From Streptomyces tuirus (GTDB taxonomy: Bacteria; Actinomycetota; Actinomycetes; Streptomycetales; Streptomycetaceae): a stretch of 64,000 nucleotides of DNA. The stretch spans positions 4,142,001 to 4,206,000 of the forward strand of contig NZ_AP023439.1 in the NCBI RefSeq assembly GCF_014701095.1, written 5' to 3'. Below the pieces are notes generated by a model that had not been told where the DNA came from, did not search any database, and worked only from the letters and a program-made list of their open reading frames with translations. This document shows positions 50,607 to 59,464 of the stretch, piece after piece (within the stretch, counting starts at the first letter, position 1; each line of letters opens with the position of its first letter). The position numbers were made by a program, and so were the translations under genes.

Positions 50607-51377
50607 GTGAACTACTCGGTGGGACAGGTCGCGGGCTTCGCCGGTGTCACGGTGCGCACGCTGCACCACTACGACGACATCGGCCTGCTCGTCCCGAGCG
50701 AACGCAGCCCCGCGGGCCACCGGCGCTACAGCGACGCCGACCTCGACCGGCTGCAGCAGATCCTGTTCTACCGGGAGCTCGGCTTCCCCCTCGAGGAGGT
50801 CGCCGCCCTGCTCGACGATCAGGCCACCGGAAAGGCAGACCCCCGCGCACACCTGCGCCGCCAGCACGAACTGCTGACCGCCCGGATCGAGAAGCTGCGG
50901 AAGATGGCGGCGGCCGTGGAACACGCCATGGAGGCACGCACGATGGGAATCGACCTCACGCCCGAGGAGCGGTTCGAGGTCTTCGGGGACAACGACCCGG
51001 AGCAGTACGCCCAAGAGGTGGAGGAGCGCTGGGGCGACACCGACGAGTACGCCGACTCGCAGCGCCGCACCGCGAGCTACACCAAGGAGGACTGGAAGCG
51101 CATCCAGGCCGAGGCCGCCGACTGGGGCGAGCGCTACGGCGCCCTGATGTCGGCGGACGAGCCGCCCACCGGCGAGGCGGCCATGACCCTGGCGGAGGAG
51201 CACCGGCAGCACATCTGCACGTGGTTCTACGAATGCTCCTACGAGATCCACCGCTGCCTCGGCGACATGTACGTCTCCGACGAGCGGTTCAAGGCGTTCT
51301 ACGACGCGCTGCGCCCGGGCCTCGCCGAGCACCTGAGGGACGCGATCGCCGCGAACGCGGCACGTCACACCTCCTGA
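50607..51377 (+). CDS. tipA: Thiopeptide-responsive MerR regulator TipA
   Basis: 256 aa. Residues 1-70 are the MerR HTH (YSVGQVAGFAGVTVRTLHHYDD), followed by a dimerisation coil and the TipAS antibiotic-recognition domain. Cys210 and Cys217 in YECSYEIHRCLGDMY correspond to Cys207/Cys214 of S. lividans TipAL; the latter traps thiostrepton-type dehydroalanines. An internal GGAGG with ATG at codon 113 (MGIDLTPEE) would produce the short TipAS form, as in the archetype. GTG start after GAAGGGAG. Confidence 0.97.
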   Translation: MNYSVGQVAGFAGVTVRTLHHYDDIGLLVPSERSPAGHRRYSDADLDRLQQILFYRELGFPLEEVAALLDDQATGKADPRAHLRRQHELLTARIEKLRKMAAAVEHAMEARTMGIDLTPEERFEVFGDNDPEQYAQEVEERWGDTDEYADSQRRTASYTKEDWKRIQAEAADWGERYGALMSADEPPTGEAAMTLAEEHRQHICTWFYECSYEIHRCLGDMYVSDERFKAFYDALRPGLAEHLRDAIAANAARHTS

Positions 51378-51396
51378 TCCCCGGCCCGGGAGTGCC

Positions 51397-51762
51397 TCAC
51401 TCCCGGGTCAGGACCACCGCCGTGCCGTACGCGCACACCTCGGTGCCCACGTCGGCCGCCTCCGTCACATCGAAGCGGAACGCGAGAATCCCGTTGGCGC
51501 CACGCGCGCGTGCCTGTTCGACGAGCCGCTCCATGGCCTGGTTGCGGGTCTGCACGAGCGTCTTGGTGAGCCCGCGCAGCTCGCCGCCGACCATCGACTT
51601 CAGCCCGGCGCCGATCTGGCTCCCCACATGGCGGGAGCGCACGGTCAGGCCGAAGACCTCGCCGATCACCTCCCGCACGTGGTAGCCGGGTACGTCGTTC
51701 GTGGTGACGACCAGGACCTCGGGCTCCGGGCCCTGTCCGCCGCCGTATTCGTCGATGCCCAT
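51397..51762 (-). CDS. YbjQ/UPF0145 family protein
   Basis: 121 aa. Conserved VVTTNDVPGYHVREVIGEVFGLTVRS at the start, NQAMERLVEQARARGANGIL and a C-terminal CAYGTAVVL. YbjQ proteins form pentameric rings; the cellular role is unknown, although some are implicated in metal or stress responses. Converges on tipA with 19 nt between the stops. Confidence 0.92.
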   Translation of the reverse strand: MGIDEYGGGQGPEPEVLVVTTNDVPGYHVREVIGEVFGLTVRSRHVGSQIGAGLKSMVGGELRGLTKTLVQTRNQAMERLVEQARARGANGILAFRFDVTEAADVGTEVCAYGTAVVLTRE

Positions 51763-51894
51763 GCTTCACAGCTTTGACCGGGGCCGGGCACAGTGCATCC
51801 TGAGTACGCCCATGGAACCTGGGCCACGACGGCTGCGTTGATACTTTGAGGCAGCCAGCCCGCCCGTCCCCACAGCAGCAGGAGCCACATCCCC

Positions 51895-52839
51895 GTGACC
51901 ACGCTTGCGCTCGGCCCCGAGTGGCTCAGCCCGGACTACCTGATCTCCACGTTCAGCCTGCCCGGAATCCTGCTCATCGTCTTCGCGGAGTCCGGTCTCT
52001 TCGCGTTCCTGCCGGGTGACTCCCTGCTGTTCACGGCCGGCCTCTTCGTGGCCGAGGGCACCTACATCACCCAGCCGCTGTGGCTGGTCTGCGCGCTGAT
52101 CGTGCTCGCCGCCGTCATCGGCGACCAAGTGGGCTACATGATCGGCAAGTTCCTGGGCCCGAAGCTCTTCAGCCGTCCCAACTCCAAGCTCTTCAAGCAG
52201 GAGAACCTGGACAAGGCCCACGAGTTCATGGAGAAGTACGGCCCCAAGGCGATCGTCCTGGCCCGCTTCGTCCCCATCGTGCGCACCTTCGCCCCCATCG
52301 TGGCGGGCGCCGGCCGCATGAAGTACCGCACGTTCCTCACGTACAACGTCATCGGTGGAGTCGCCTGGGGCACCGGCGTCACGCTCGCGGGTTACTGGCT
52401 CGGCCAGATCGGCTTCATCAAGAAGAACGTCGAGTCGATCCTCATCCTGATCGTCCTGCTCTCCGTCGTCCCGATCATCATCGAGTACCTGCGCGACCGC
52501 TCGAAGAAGAAGCGCGCGGCGGCCGAGGCTCCCGCGCAGCGGCAGCAGCCCGAGGCCATGGACGACGCGACGACCCAGCTCCGCCGCATCACCCCGGACG
52601 ACCAGCCGCCCCACCAGCAGCCGCACAACGACCGGAACGGCTACAGCGACCAGCAGTACTACAACCAGTACCCGCAGGCCCCGGGCTACGGCCAGCAGCA
52701 GCCGTACGGCACGCAGCAGCCGCACGGTGGCACCCAGCAGCCGTACGGGACACAGCAGCCGCACGGTGGCACCCAGCAGCCGTACGGGACACAGCAGCCG
52801 TACGGCACGCGGCAGGGGCCCTACAACAACGGCTACTGA
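51895..52839 (+). CDS. DedA family membrane protein with QQPYG repeat tail
   Basis: 314 aa. DedA/VTT domain in residues 1-200: FAFLPGDSLLFTAGLF, FMEKYGPKAIVLARFVPIVRTFAPIVAGAG and GYWLGQIGFI. DedA proteins are undecaprenyl-phosphate or phospholipid translocases. The cytosolic tail starts with RSKKKRAAAE and ends with QQPYGTQQPHGGT repeats encoded by a 39-bp tandem repeat. GTG start after AGGAG. Confidence 0.92.
   Translation: MTTLALGPEWLSPDYLISTFSLPGILLIVFAESGLFAFLPGDSLLFTAGLFVAEGTYITQPLWLVCALIVLAAVIGDQVGYMIGKFLGPKLFSRPNSKLFKQENLDKAHEFMEKYGPKAIVLARFVPIVRTFAPIVAGAGRMKYRTFLTYNVIGGVAWGTGVTLAGYWLGQIGFIKKNVESILILIVLLSVVPIIIEYLRDRSKKKRAAAEAPAQRQQPEAMDDATTQLRRITPDDQPPHQQPHNDRNGYSDQQYYNQYPQAPGYGQQQPYGTQQPHGGTQQPYGTQQPHGGTQQPYGTQQPYGTRQGPYNNGY
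52714..52791 (+). repeat. 39-bp tandem repeat in the DedA tail
   Basis: Two identical 39-bp copies beginning CAGCAGCCGCACGGTGGCAC at 52714 and 52753, with partial copies on both sides. In frame, it encodes QQPHGGTQQPYGT. Confidence 0.9.
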
Positions 52840-52941
52840 GCCGGCCTTCCCGTGGGGGCGCGCGGGGAACTGCGCGAACAGCCCCCACGGGCCCGCGGCC
52901 GCCGGCGGAGCCACTCGCCCCGACGCCGTAGGCACCCGGCG

Positions 52942-54639
52942 CTAGAAACCCCTGGTGCGCTTGGCGGCCCGCCGCTTCTCCGCGGACCCGATGCGCAGGA
53001 ACATCCGGGAGATCTCCGACCCGAGGTTCACCCCGATGGCGATGGCCATGGCGAGCGCCACCGCCTTCGACAGCGACACCAGCCCCGCGTCCACCTCGTT
53101 CTGGGCGATCGCCAGCAGCCCGAAGTACGTCGCGGAACCGGGCAGCAGGGGCCCGATCGCCGCCGTCGTGTAGGGCAGGGCGGAGGCGAACCGGTACCGG
53201 GACAGCAACTGCCCGAACAGCCCCACCAGCCCCGCTGCCGCCGCCGTGGACGCCACCGGCGAGATGTCCCCCACGTAGTGCATCGCGCCGTAGACGACCC
53301 ACGCGACCCCGCCGTTCAGCGTCACCCACATCACGGTGGACCGGTCCTGCTGGAGCAGCACCGCGAACGCCAGCGACAGCAGCATCGACGCCCCGATCAT
53401 CATCACCGGGTCGTCGGAGGCGCCGAGCGCCTGGTCGGGATTGAGCCGCGCGCCCAGCTGCACGCCGAAGTACAGCACCACCAGCACACCCGCGACGATG
53501 CCGACGAAGAAGTACATGACCTCCAGCAGCCGCGCGGACGCGGTGATGTAGAAACCGGTCAGCCCGTCCTGCACCCCCGCCACCAGCGCCCGCCCCGGCA
53601 GCAGCGCGAACAGCCCACCGGTGATCACCGCGGACGCCTTCACATCCACATGGCCCAGCGTCAGCGCGACCCCGATCGCGGCCGGCGGCATCGCGGCCAC
53701 CGTGAACTGGTAGAACTCCGGCAGCCCGCGCCCCGCGCACAGCCACGCCAGCCGGTCACCGAGCATCGCGCCCAGCGCCGCGGCGACGAACACGATCAGA
53801 TCACCGCCCACCAGCACCGAGGCCGCACCGGCCAGCAGCCCGCTCGCCCCGGTCAGCGCCCAGCCGGGGTAGGGGTGCCGGTTACGGCGGATCTCCGCCA
53901 GCCGCCGGTAGGCCTCCTCCAGCGAGACCGCCGTCTCGGGGTCGCTGATGTCGTCCACCAGCTGGTACACGGCCGCCAGCCGCGTGTAGTCGGTGCCCCG
54001 CCGGCGCACCGTCCGCGACGCCGTGACCGGGTCGTCGACGAGGGACGGCTGGTAGGAGACCGCCAGCAGAGTGAAGGTGACGTTCGGCTCGCAGCGGTCG
54101 AGACCGTAGGACCGGCAGACGGCGAACATGGCCGCCTCCACGTCCTCGGCGCCCTCGCCGCCCGCCAGCAGCAGCTCCCCGATACGCAGCGTCAGGTCGA
54201 GCACACGCGGCACCGCGGGCCCCGACTCGTCGCCGTGCCGCTGGATCGTCTCCGGCGCCGGCCGCTCCGCCACCGGCATGCGCAGCATCGTGCGCATCCG
54301 GTCCTGCCAGGGCACGTCCTTGGTCAGACTGACCACGGGGACCCCGCTCGGCGGCGTGAAGGCCGTCGGGGCGTGCTTCGAGCTGTACGTGCTCGGCGGG
54401 GTGAACGCCGACCCCTCCTGCTCCGCCGCGGGCGCCGCCTGGACGTCCAGGCCCTGCGGCACCGCGAACTCGGACGTCGTCTCGGACTCCGCACCGGCCG
54501 CCTTGTGCACAGCCAGCCCGTCCGGGATCGCGAACTCCGACGTCGTCGACATGTCCCCGTCGACGCCGGTCCCGGCCGGAGGCAGAAACGCACTCCTCGC
54601 CTCGTCCGATGTCGGCTTGCGGTCCTCCGCGTCCGTCAC
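52942..54639 (-). CDS. Threonine/serine exporter (ThrE) family protein
   Basis: 565 aa. A disordered N-terminal segment of about 110 aa (SEFAIPDGLAVHKA, SEFAVPQGLDVQAA, FTPPSTYS/FTPPSGVP internal duplications) precedes the ThrE cytosolic domain (RVLDLTLRIGELLLAGGEGAEDVEAAM) and ten hydrophobic helices in two five-helix halves. GTG at 54639 is preferred because AGGGAGCG lies 8 nt upstream; the frame is open to 54663. Exports small amino acids by analogy; the substrate is uncertain. Confidence 0.88.
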   Translation of the reverse strand: MTDAEDRKPTSDEARSAFLPPAGTGVDGDMSTTSEFAIPDGLAVHKAAGAESETTSEFAVPQGLDVQAAPAAEQEGSAFTPPSTYSSKHAPTAFTPPSGVPVVSLTKDVPWQDRMRTMLRMPVAERPAPETIQRHGDESGPAVPRVLDLTLRIGELLLAGGEGAEDVEAAMFAVCRSYGLDRCEPNVTFTLLAVSYQPSLVDDPVTASRTVRRRGTDYTRLAAVYQLVDDISDPETAVSLEEAYRRLAEIRRNRHPYPGWALTGASGLLAGAASVLVGGDLIVFVAAALGAMLGDRLAWLCAGRGLPEFYQFTVAAMPPAAIGVALTLGHVDVKASAVITGGLFALLPGRALVAGVQDGLTGFYITASARLLEVMYFFVGIVAGVLVVLYFGVQLGARLNPDQALGASDDPVMMIGASMLLSLAFAVLLQQDRSTVMWVTLNGGVAWVVYGAMHYVGDISPVASTAAAAGLVGLFGQLLSRYRFASALPYTTAAIGPLLPGSATYFGLLAIAQNEVDAGLVSLSKAVALAMAIAIGVNLGSEISRMFLRIGSAEKRRAAKRTRGF

Positions 54640-54710
54640 TGCCTGGCGCTCCCTGTACGACACGTGGGCCTCGTACCCCCCACAGCCTCAGTATGCGCAC
54701 AGACGGACGA

Positions 54711-54740
54711 ACGGGCCGCACACGCAGGCGTGCGGCCCGT
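54711..54740 (-). terminator. Terminator of ppa
   Basis: ACGGGCCGCAC (54711-54721) pairs perfectly with GTGCGGCCCGT (54730-54740), 19 nt beyond the ppa stop on the - strand. Confidence 0.85.
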
Positions 54741-54758
54741 CAGCATCAGGAGAGGAGG

Positions 54759-55250
54759 TCAGTGACCGCCCTGGTCCTTGAAGCGCTTGTAGGACCGCTC
54801 GATCTCGGCCTCGGCCTCCGTGCGGCCCACCCAGTCGGCACCCTCGACCGACTTGCCGGGCTCCAGGTCCTTGTACACCTCGAAGAAGTGCTGGATCTCC
54901 AGGCGGTCGAACTCCGACACGTGGTGGATGTCCCGCAGGTGCTCCACACGCGGGTCCGTCGACGGCACGCACAGCAGCTTGTCGTCGCCGCCCGCCTCGT
55001 CCGTCATGCGGAACATGCCGATCGCGCGGCAGCGGATCAGACAGCCCGGGAACGTCGGCTCGTCGAGGATGACCAGCGCGTCCAGCGGGTCGCCGTCCTC
55101 GCCGAGGGTGTTCTCGACGAAGCCGTAGTCGGTCGGGTAGGCGGTCGAGGTGAAGAGTCGCCGGTCCAGGCGGATACGACCGGTCTCGTGGTCCACCTCG
55201 TACTTGTTGCGCGAACCCTTCGGAATCTCGATCGTGACGTCGAACTCCAC
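54759..55250 (-). CDS. ppa: Soluble inorganic pyrophosphatase
   Basis: 163 aa family I pyrophosphatase. Conserved EIPKGSRNKYEVDHETG, the catalytic acidic cluster GEDGDPLDALV and DPRVEHLRDI are present. GTG at 55250 (encoding MEFDVTIEIP) follows GGAGGAG at 6-7 nt. The ATG at 55274 adds eight unlikely residues. Divergent from the carboxypeptidase gene. Confidence 0.96.
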   Translation of the reverse strand: MEFDVTIEIPKGSRNKYEVDHETGRIRLDRRLFTSTAYPTDYGFVENTLGEDGDPLDALVILDEPTFPGCLIRCRAIGMFRMTDEAGGDDKLLCVPSTDPRVEHLRDIHHVSEFDRLEIQHFFEVYKDLEPGKSVEGADWVGRTEAEAEIERSYKRFKDQGGH

Positions 55251-55329
55251 CGGTGGCTCCTCCATGATCAACACATAGTTCTGGTGGTTAAGTGTCCCTC
55301 ACGCAGGTGTGTGATCGCGAAAGGGGCTG

Positions 55330-56907
55330 GTGGTCGTGCCAGAGCTGAGGCCTTGGCGGGCCGCGAAACCGCACGTGGTGCGCCTCGCGGATGCCGTACG
55401 ACCACGCCTGGCCCGGGTCGCGGCAGCCACGAAACCACAGGTCGCGCGGCTCACCCGAGCCGGGAAACCGCAGGTCGCGCTGCCCAAGACCTGGCAGTAC
55501 ACCGCGGGTGCCGCCACCGCCGGACTCGCACTCGCCGCCGGTGTGGTGACCGCCGCCGGTCCCTGGGACTCCTCCGGTCAGCGTACGGCCGAGCGCGACC
55601 GGGCAGTGGCCCTGGGCCGCGCGGGTGGCACAGATCACGGCAGCGCCCCCGGCGCCCCCGGCCGCCCCCGGCCCGCCCCCAGCGCCGGACCCGTGCTGAC
55701 CGGCCTCGGCGGCGTCAGCACCGTGAAGTCCGCCCCGGACGGCAAGGCCCTCGCCGGCGCCCTCGACCCGCTGCTGAAGGACCCCGCCCTCGGCTCCCGG
55801 CCCGCCGCGTCCGTCATCGACATGACCACCGGCAGGCGCCTGTACGGCTCCGGCAACGGCACCGGACTCACCCCCGCCTCCACCACCAAGGTCGCCACGG
55901 CCGTCGCCGCCCTGTCCGCCCTGGGCACCGACCACCGCCTCACCACCCGCGCCGCCCTCGAACCCGACACCAGGGAAGTCGTCCTGGTCGGCGGCGGCGA
56001 CCCCACCCTCACGGCCCGCGAGAAGGCCCAGGGCTCCGCGAGCCTGCGCACCCTCGCCGCCGGCACGGCCGCGGCCCTCGCCGACCAGGGCGTCCGCGAG
56101 GTCACCCTCTCCTACGACACGACCCTCTGGGCGGGCGACGAGAACCACCCGATCGGAGTCGACGGCAACCTCGCCCGCGTCACCCCCCTGATGGCCGACG
56201 AGGGCCGCACCAACGACTCCACGAGCGGCCCCGCCGAACGCGTGCCGGACCCGGCGGCCGACGCCGCCCGCCGCTTCGGGGACTTCCTGAAGTCCCACGG
56301 CATCAAGACCACCGCCCCCGGTCCCTCCAAGGCCACCACCCGCGCCACGACCCTCGCGACGGTCTCCTCGCCCCCGCTCTCCGCCCTCGTCGAGCGCATG
56401 CTGACCAACAGCGACAACGACATCGCCGAAGCCCTCGCCCGCCAGACGGCGATCGCCACCGGCGACCGCGCCGACTTCGCCGGCGCCGGCAAGGCCATCG
56501 GCGCCCAGCTGCGTGAACTCGGCCTCCCCGTCAAGGGCGCCGCCTTCAAGGACGGCAGCGGCCTCAACCGCGCCGACCGGCTCACCCCCGACCTCCTCAC
56601 CGCCCTGCTCGCCAAGGCCGCCGACCCCGCCCACCCCGAACTCCGCCCGGCCCTCACCGGCCTGCCCGTCGCCGGCTTCACCGGCACCCTCAGCAGCCGC
56701 TACACGGACGGAGCATCCGGCGTCGTCCGCGCCAAGACCGGCACCCTCTCCGGCGTCCACACCCTCGCGGGCACCCTCGTCGACCAGGACGGCCGCCTGC
56801 TCGCCTTCGCCTTCATGGCCAACGGCACCGACCGCATCCTCCCCACCACGACCCAGAAGGCCCTGGACCGGATCGCCACCACCCTGGCGGCATGCGGCTG
56901 CCGGTGA
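55330..56907 (+). CDS. dacB: D-alanyl-D-alanine carboxypeptidase/endopeptidase (PBP4 type)
   Basis: 525 aa class C penicillin-binding protein. SxxK motif S184-T-T-K187, SxN motif S361-D-N363 and K469-T-G471 are all intact. A single N-terminal membrane helix (TAGAATAGLALAAGVVTAAG) follows a basic stretch with AKPHVVRL, TKPQVARL and GKPQVALP internal repeats. It removes terminal D-Ala or cleaves cross-links in peptidoglycan outside the cell. GTG start; divergent from ppa. Confidence 0.93.
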   Translation: MVVPELRPWRAAKPHVVRLADAVRPRLARVAAATKPQVARLTRAGKPQVALPKTWQYTAGAATAGLALAAGVVTAAGPWDSSGQRTAERDRAVALGRAGGTDHGSAPGAPGRPRPAPSAGPVLTGLGGVSTVKSAPDGKALAGALDPLLKDPALGSRPAASVIDMTTGRRLYGSGNGTGLTPASTTKVATAVAALSALGTDHRLTTRAALEPDTREVVLVGGGDPTLTAREKAQGSASLRTLAAGTAAALADQGVREVTLSYDTTLWAGDENHPIGVDGNLARVTPLMADEGRTNDSTSGPAERVPDPAADAARRFGDFLKSHGIKTTAPGPSKATTRATTLATVSSPPLSALVERMLTNSDNDIAEALARQTAIATGDRADFAGAGKAIGAQLRELGLPVKGAAFKDGSGLNRADRLTPDLLTALLAKAADPAHPELRPALTGLPVAGFTGTLSSRYTDGASGVVRAKTGTLSGVHTLAGTLVDQDGRLLAFAFMANGTDRILPTTTQKALDRIATTLAACGCR

Positions 56908-57001
56908 CGGACCCGCCCACCCGCCCGCCCGAACCGGCCGGAGCCGGCCCCCCGCCCTCGCCGCCCTGCCCCGGCGGCGAGCGCTCACGTACGGTTGACG
57001 C

Positions 57002-58129
57002 ATGACGAGCATCGGTGGTGCTTCAACCGGCATGGTCGACTGGAACCTCGCGGTCGCGACCGCGACCCGGCTCGTACGGCCGGGCCCCGAGGTCAGTCGC
57101 GACGAGGCCCGCGCCGTCGTCGCGGAGCTGCGCCGGCATGCCAAGGCCTCGGAGGAACACGTCCGCGGATTCACCCGCCTGGGCACCGAGGAGGGCCACG
57201 ACACCCCCGTCCTGGTCATCGACCGCCCCGGCTGGATCCGGGCGAACGTCGCCGGGTTCCGGGAACTCCTCCGGCCCCTCCTCGACAAGATGCAGGAACG
57301 GCGCGGCAACACCCCGGGCGGCTCGGTCATGAGCGCCGTCGGCGGCAAGGTCACCGGCGTCGAACTGGGCATGCTGCTCTCCTTCCTGTCCTCCCGCGTC
57401 CTCGGCCAGTACGAGACCTTCGCCCCCGCCACCCGCGAACTCCCCAGCGGCGGCAACGGCGGCGGCCGGCTCCTGCTCGTCGCCCCGAACATCGTCCATG
57501 TCGAGCGCGAACTCGACGTCGACCCCCACGACTTCAGGCTCTGGGTATGCCTGCACGAGGAGACCCACCGCACCCAGTTCACCGCCGTGCCCTGGCTGCG
57601 CGACCACCTTGAGGGTGAAATCCAGTCGTTCCTGCAAGAGACCGACGTCGACCCCATGACCGTCCTCGAACGCGTCCGGGAAGCCGCCCAGACCCTCGCC
57701 GGAGGCCGCCCCGAGGCCGAGGAGGACGACGGCGGCCGCTCCCTCGTCGAGATCGTCCAGACCCCCGCCCAACGCGAGATCCTCGGCCGCCTCACGGCCG
57801 TCATGTCCCTGCTGGAAGGCCACGCCGACTTCGTCATGGACGGCGTCGGCCCGTCCGTCGTGCCCTCCGTCGGCGAGATCCGCGAGAAGTTCCAGCAGCG
57901 CCGCGCCAAGGGCGCCTCCCGCCTCGACCTCGCCCTGCGCAAACTCCTCGGCCTGGACGCCAAACTCCGCCAGTACCGGGACGGCGAACGCTTCGTCCGG
58001 GCCGTCGTCGACGAGGCCGGCATGGACGGCTTCAACCGCGTGTGGACCTCGCCCAACACCCTCCCCACCAAGGCGGAGATCGCCAAACCGGCGGACTGGG
58101 TCGCACGGGTGCACCGCAGGGCCGAGTAG
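57002..58129 (+). CDS. Zinc-dependent metalloprotease (DUF2342)
   Basis: 375 aa. Family described as 'coenzyme F420 biosynthesis-associated' (DUF2342, zincin fold). The zinc motif HEETH lies in LWVCLHEETHRTQF, and a second conserved segment SLLEGHADFVMDGVG supplies the distal ligand. No signal peptide, so it is probably cytoplasmic. TACGGT at 56990-56995, 6 nt before the ATG, indicates a leaderless promoter. Lies upstream of tilS-hpt-ftsH. Confidence 0.92.
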   Translation: MTSIGGASTGMVDWNLAVATATRLVRPGPEVSRDEARAVVAELRRHAKASEEHVRGFTRLGTEEGHDTPVLVIDRPGWIRANVAGFRELLRPLLDKMQERRGNTPGGSVMSAVGGKVTGVELGMLLSFLSSRVLGQYETFAPATRELPSGGNGGGRLLLVAPNIVHVERELDVDPHDFRLWVCLHEETHRTQFTAVPWLRDHLEGEIQSFLQETDVDPMTVLERVREAAQTLAGGRPEAEEDDGGRSLVEIVQTPAQREILGRLTAVMSLLEGHADFVMDGVGPSVVPSVGEIREKFQQRRAKGASRLDLALRKLLGLDAKLRQYRDGERFVRAVVDEAGMDGFNRVWTSPNTLPTKAEIAKPADWVARVHRRAE

Positions 58130-58325
58130 TGAACATCGCGGGAAGGTCGTGAAAGGAAACCGGCCCACGGCAGGCGAACGCCCCTCCAATCACCCGTCCG
58201 AGGGACCGTGAGGCAGGGGTAGGCGTGCAATGCTCGGGGAACGGCCCGGTTCTGTCACCATCTACACACTCTGCGTGACCGACACGCGGGCTCACCCCCC
58301 GAAAACTTCATGAAGGGAACCGGAC

Positions 58326-59402
58326 ATGGGTCCCCATCCTGCGGTCGCGGCGATACGCCTGGCGGTCCGCCGCGTCCTCCACGACCTCCTCACCGAACAC
58401 CACCGCACCCCCGCCGCGGTGACGCACGCCCCCACGCACGAGCCTCCCCCAAGCTCCCGGCTGCGCCCGAGCAGGGAGGTACCCCCACCCCCGCCGCTCG
58501 TGCTCGTGGCATGCTCCGGCGGCGCCGACTCCATGGCCCTCGCCTCCGCCCTCGCCTTCGAATCCCGCAAACTCGGCATCAGAGCCGGCGGCATCACCGT
58601 CGACCACGGCCTCCAGTCCGGCTCCGACGCCCGCGCCGCGGAAGTCGTCCAGCGCCTGCGCGAACTCGGCCTCGACCCCGTCGACTCCGTCGCCGTCACC
58701 GTCGGCCGCACCGGCGGCCCGGAAGCCGCCGCCCGCGACGCCCGCTACGCCGCACTCGACACCGCGGCCGAACGCCACGGCGCCGCCGCCGTCCTGCTCG
58801 GCCACACCCGCGACGACCAGGCCGAAACCGTGCTGCTCGGCCTCGCCCGCGGCTCCGGCATCCGCTCCCTGTCCGGCATGGCCGCGGTCTCGGGGGCCGG
58901 CGGCCGCTACCGGCGCCCCTTCCTGGAACTCGACCGGCAGACCGCCCGCAAGGCCTGCATGGTCCAGTCCCTGCCCGTCTGGGACGACCCCCACAACGCC
59001 GACCCGGCCTACACCCGCTCCCGGCTGCGCCACGAAGGCCTGCCCGCCCTGGAGAAGGCCCTCGGCAAAGGCGTCGTCGAAGCCCTCGCCCGCACCGCCC
59101 AGCTCTCCCGCGACGACGCCGACGCCCTCGACTCCTGGGCGGGCCAGGCCGAGGCCACCGTCCGCGACGCCGCCGGACTCCTGGAATGCGCCAAGCTCTA
59201 CGCCCTGCCGCCCGCCGTACGCCGCCGCATCCTGCGCCGCGCCGCCATCGCGGCCGGCGCACCCGCCGGATCACTCTTCGCCCGCCACATCGAGGAAGTC
59301 GACCGGCTGATCACCGGCTGGCGCGGTCAGGGAGCCATCAACCTCCCCGGCAAAGTCGTGGCCCGGCGGCAGGGTGGCAGACTGGTGATTCGGCAAGGCT
59401 GA
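58326..59402 (+). CDS. tilS: tRNA(Ile)-lysidine synthase with in-frame repeat insertion
   Basis: 358 aa. The PP-loop S64-GGADS-69 binds ATP and GHTRDDQAETVLLGLARGSGIRSL is the conserved TilS core. The enzyme lysidinylates C34 of tRNA-Ile2 so that it reads AUA. Residues about 40-52, between the N-terminal helix and the PP-loop, are encoded by a palindromic repeat element (58443-58479) and extend this linker unusually. The gene is essential, so the insertion must be tolerated. Next gene is hpt, 62 nt downstream. Confidence 0.94.
   Translation: MGPHPAVAAIRLAVRRVLHDLLTEHHRTPAAVTHAPTHEPPPSSRLRPSREVPPPPPLVLVACSGGADSMALASALAFESRKLGIRAGGITVDHGLQSGSDARAAEVVQRLRELGLDPVDSVAVTVGRTGGPEAAARDARYAALDTAAERHGAAAVLLGHTRDDQAETVLLGLARGSGIRSLSGMAAVSGAGGRYRRPFLELDRQTARKACMVQSLPVWDDPHNADPAYTRSRLRHEGLPALEKALGKGVVEALARTAQLSRDDADALDSWAGQAEATVRDAAGLLECAKLYALPPAVRRRILRRAAIAAGAPAGSLFARHIEEVDRLITGWRGQGAINLPGKVVARRQGGRLVIRQG
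58443..58479. repeat. REP-like palindromic element, copy 2
   Basis: CCTCCCCCAAGCTCCCGGCT followed by GCGCCCGAGCAGGGAGG. It is the reverse complement of the element at 35694-35733 with about four substitutions and lies in frame inside tilS. Confidence 0.85.
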
Positions 59403-59464
59403 ACCACGACCCCTCCCCGCAGCCTGGCGGAGGGGCCGATCGGCCGGTGGGACGACCGAAAGTG

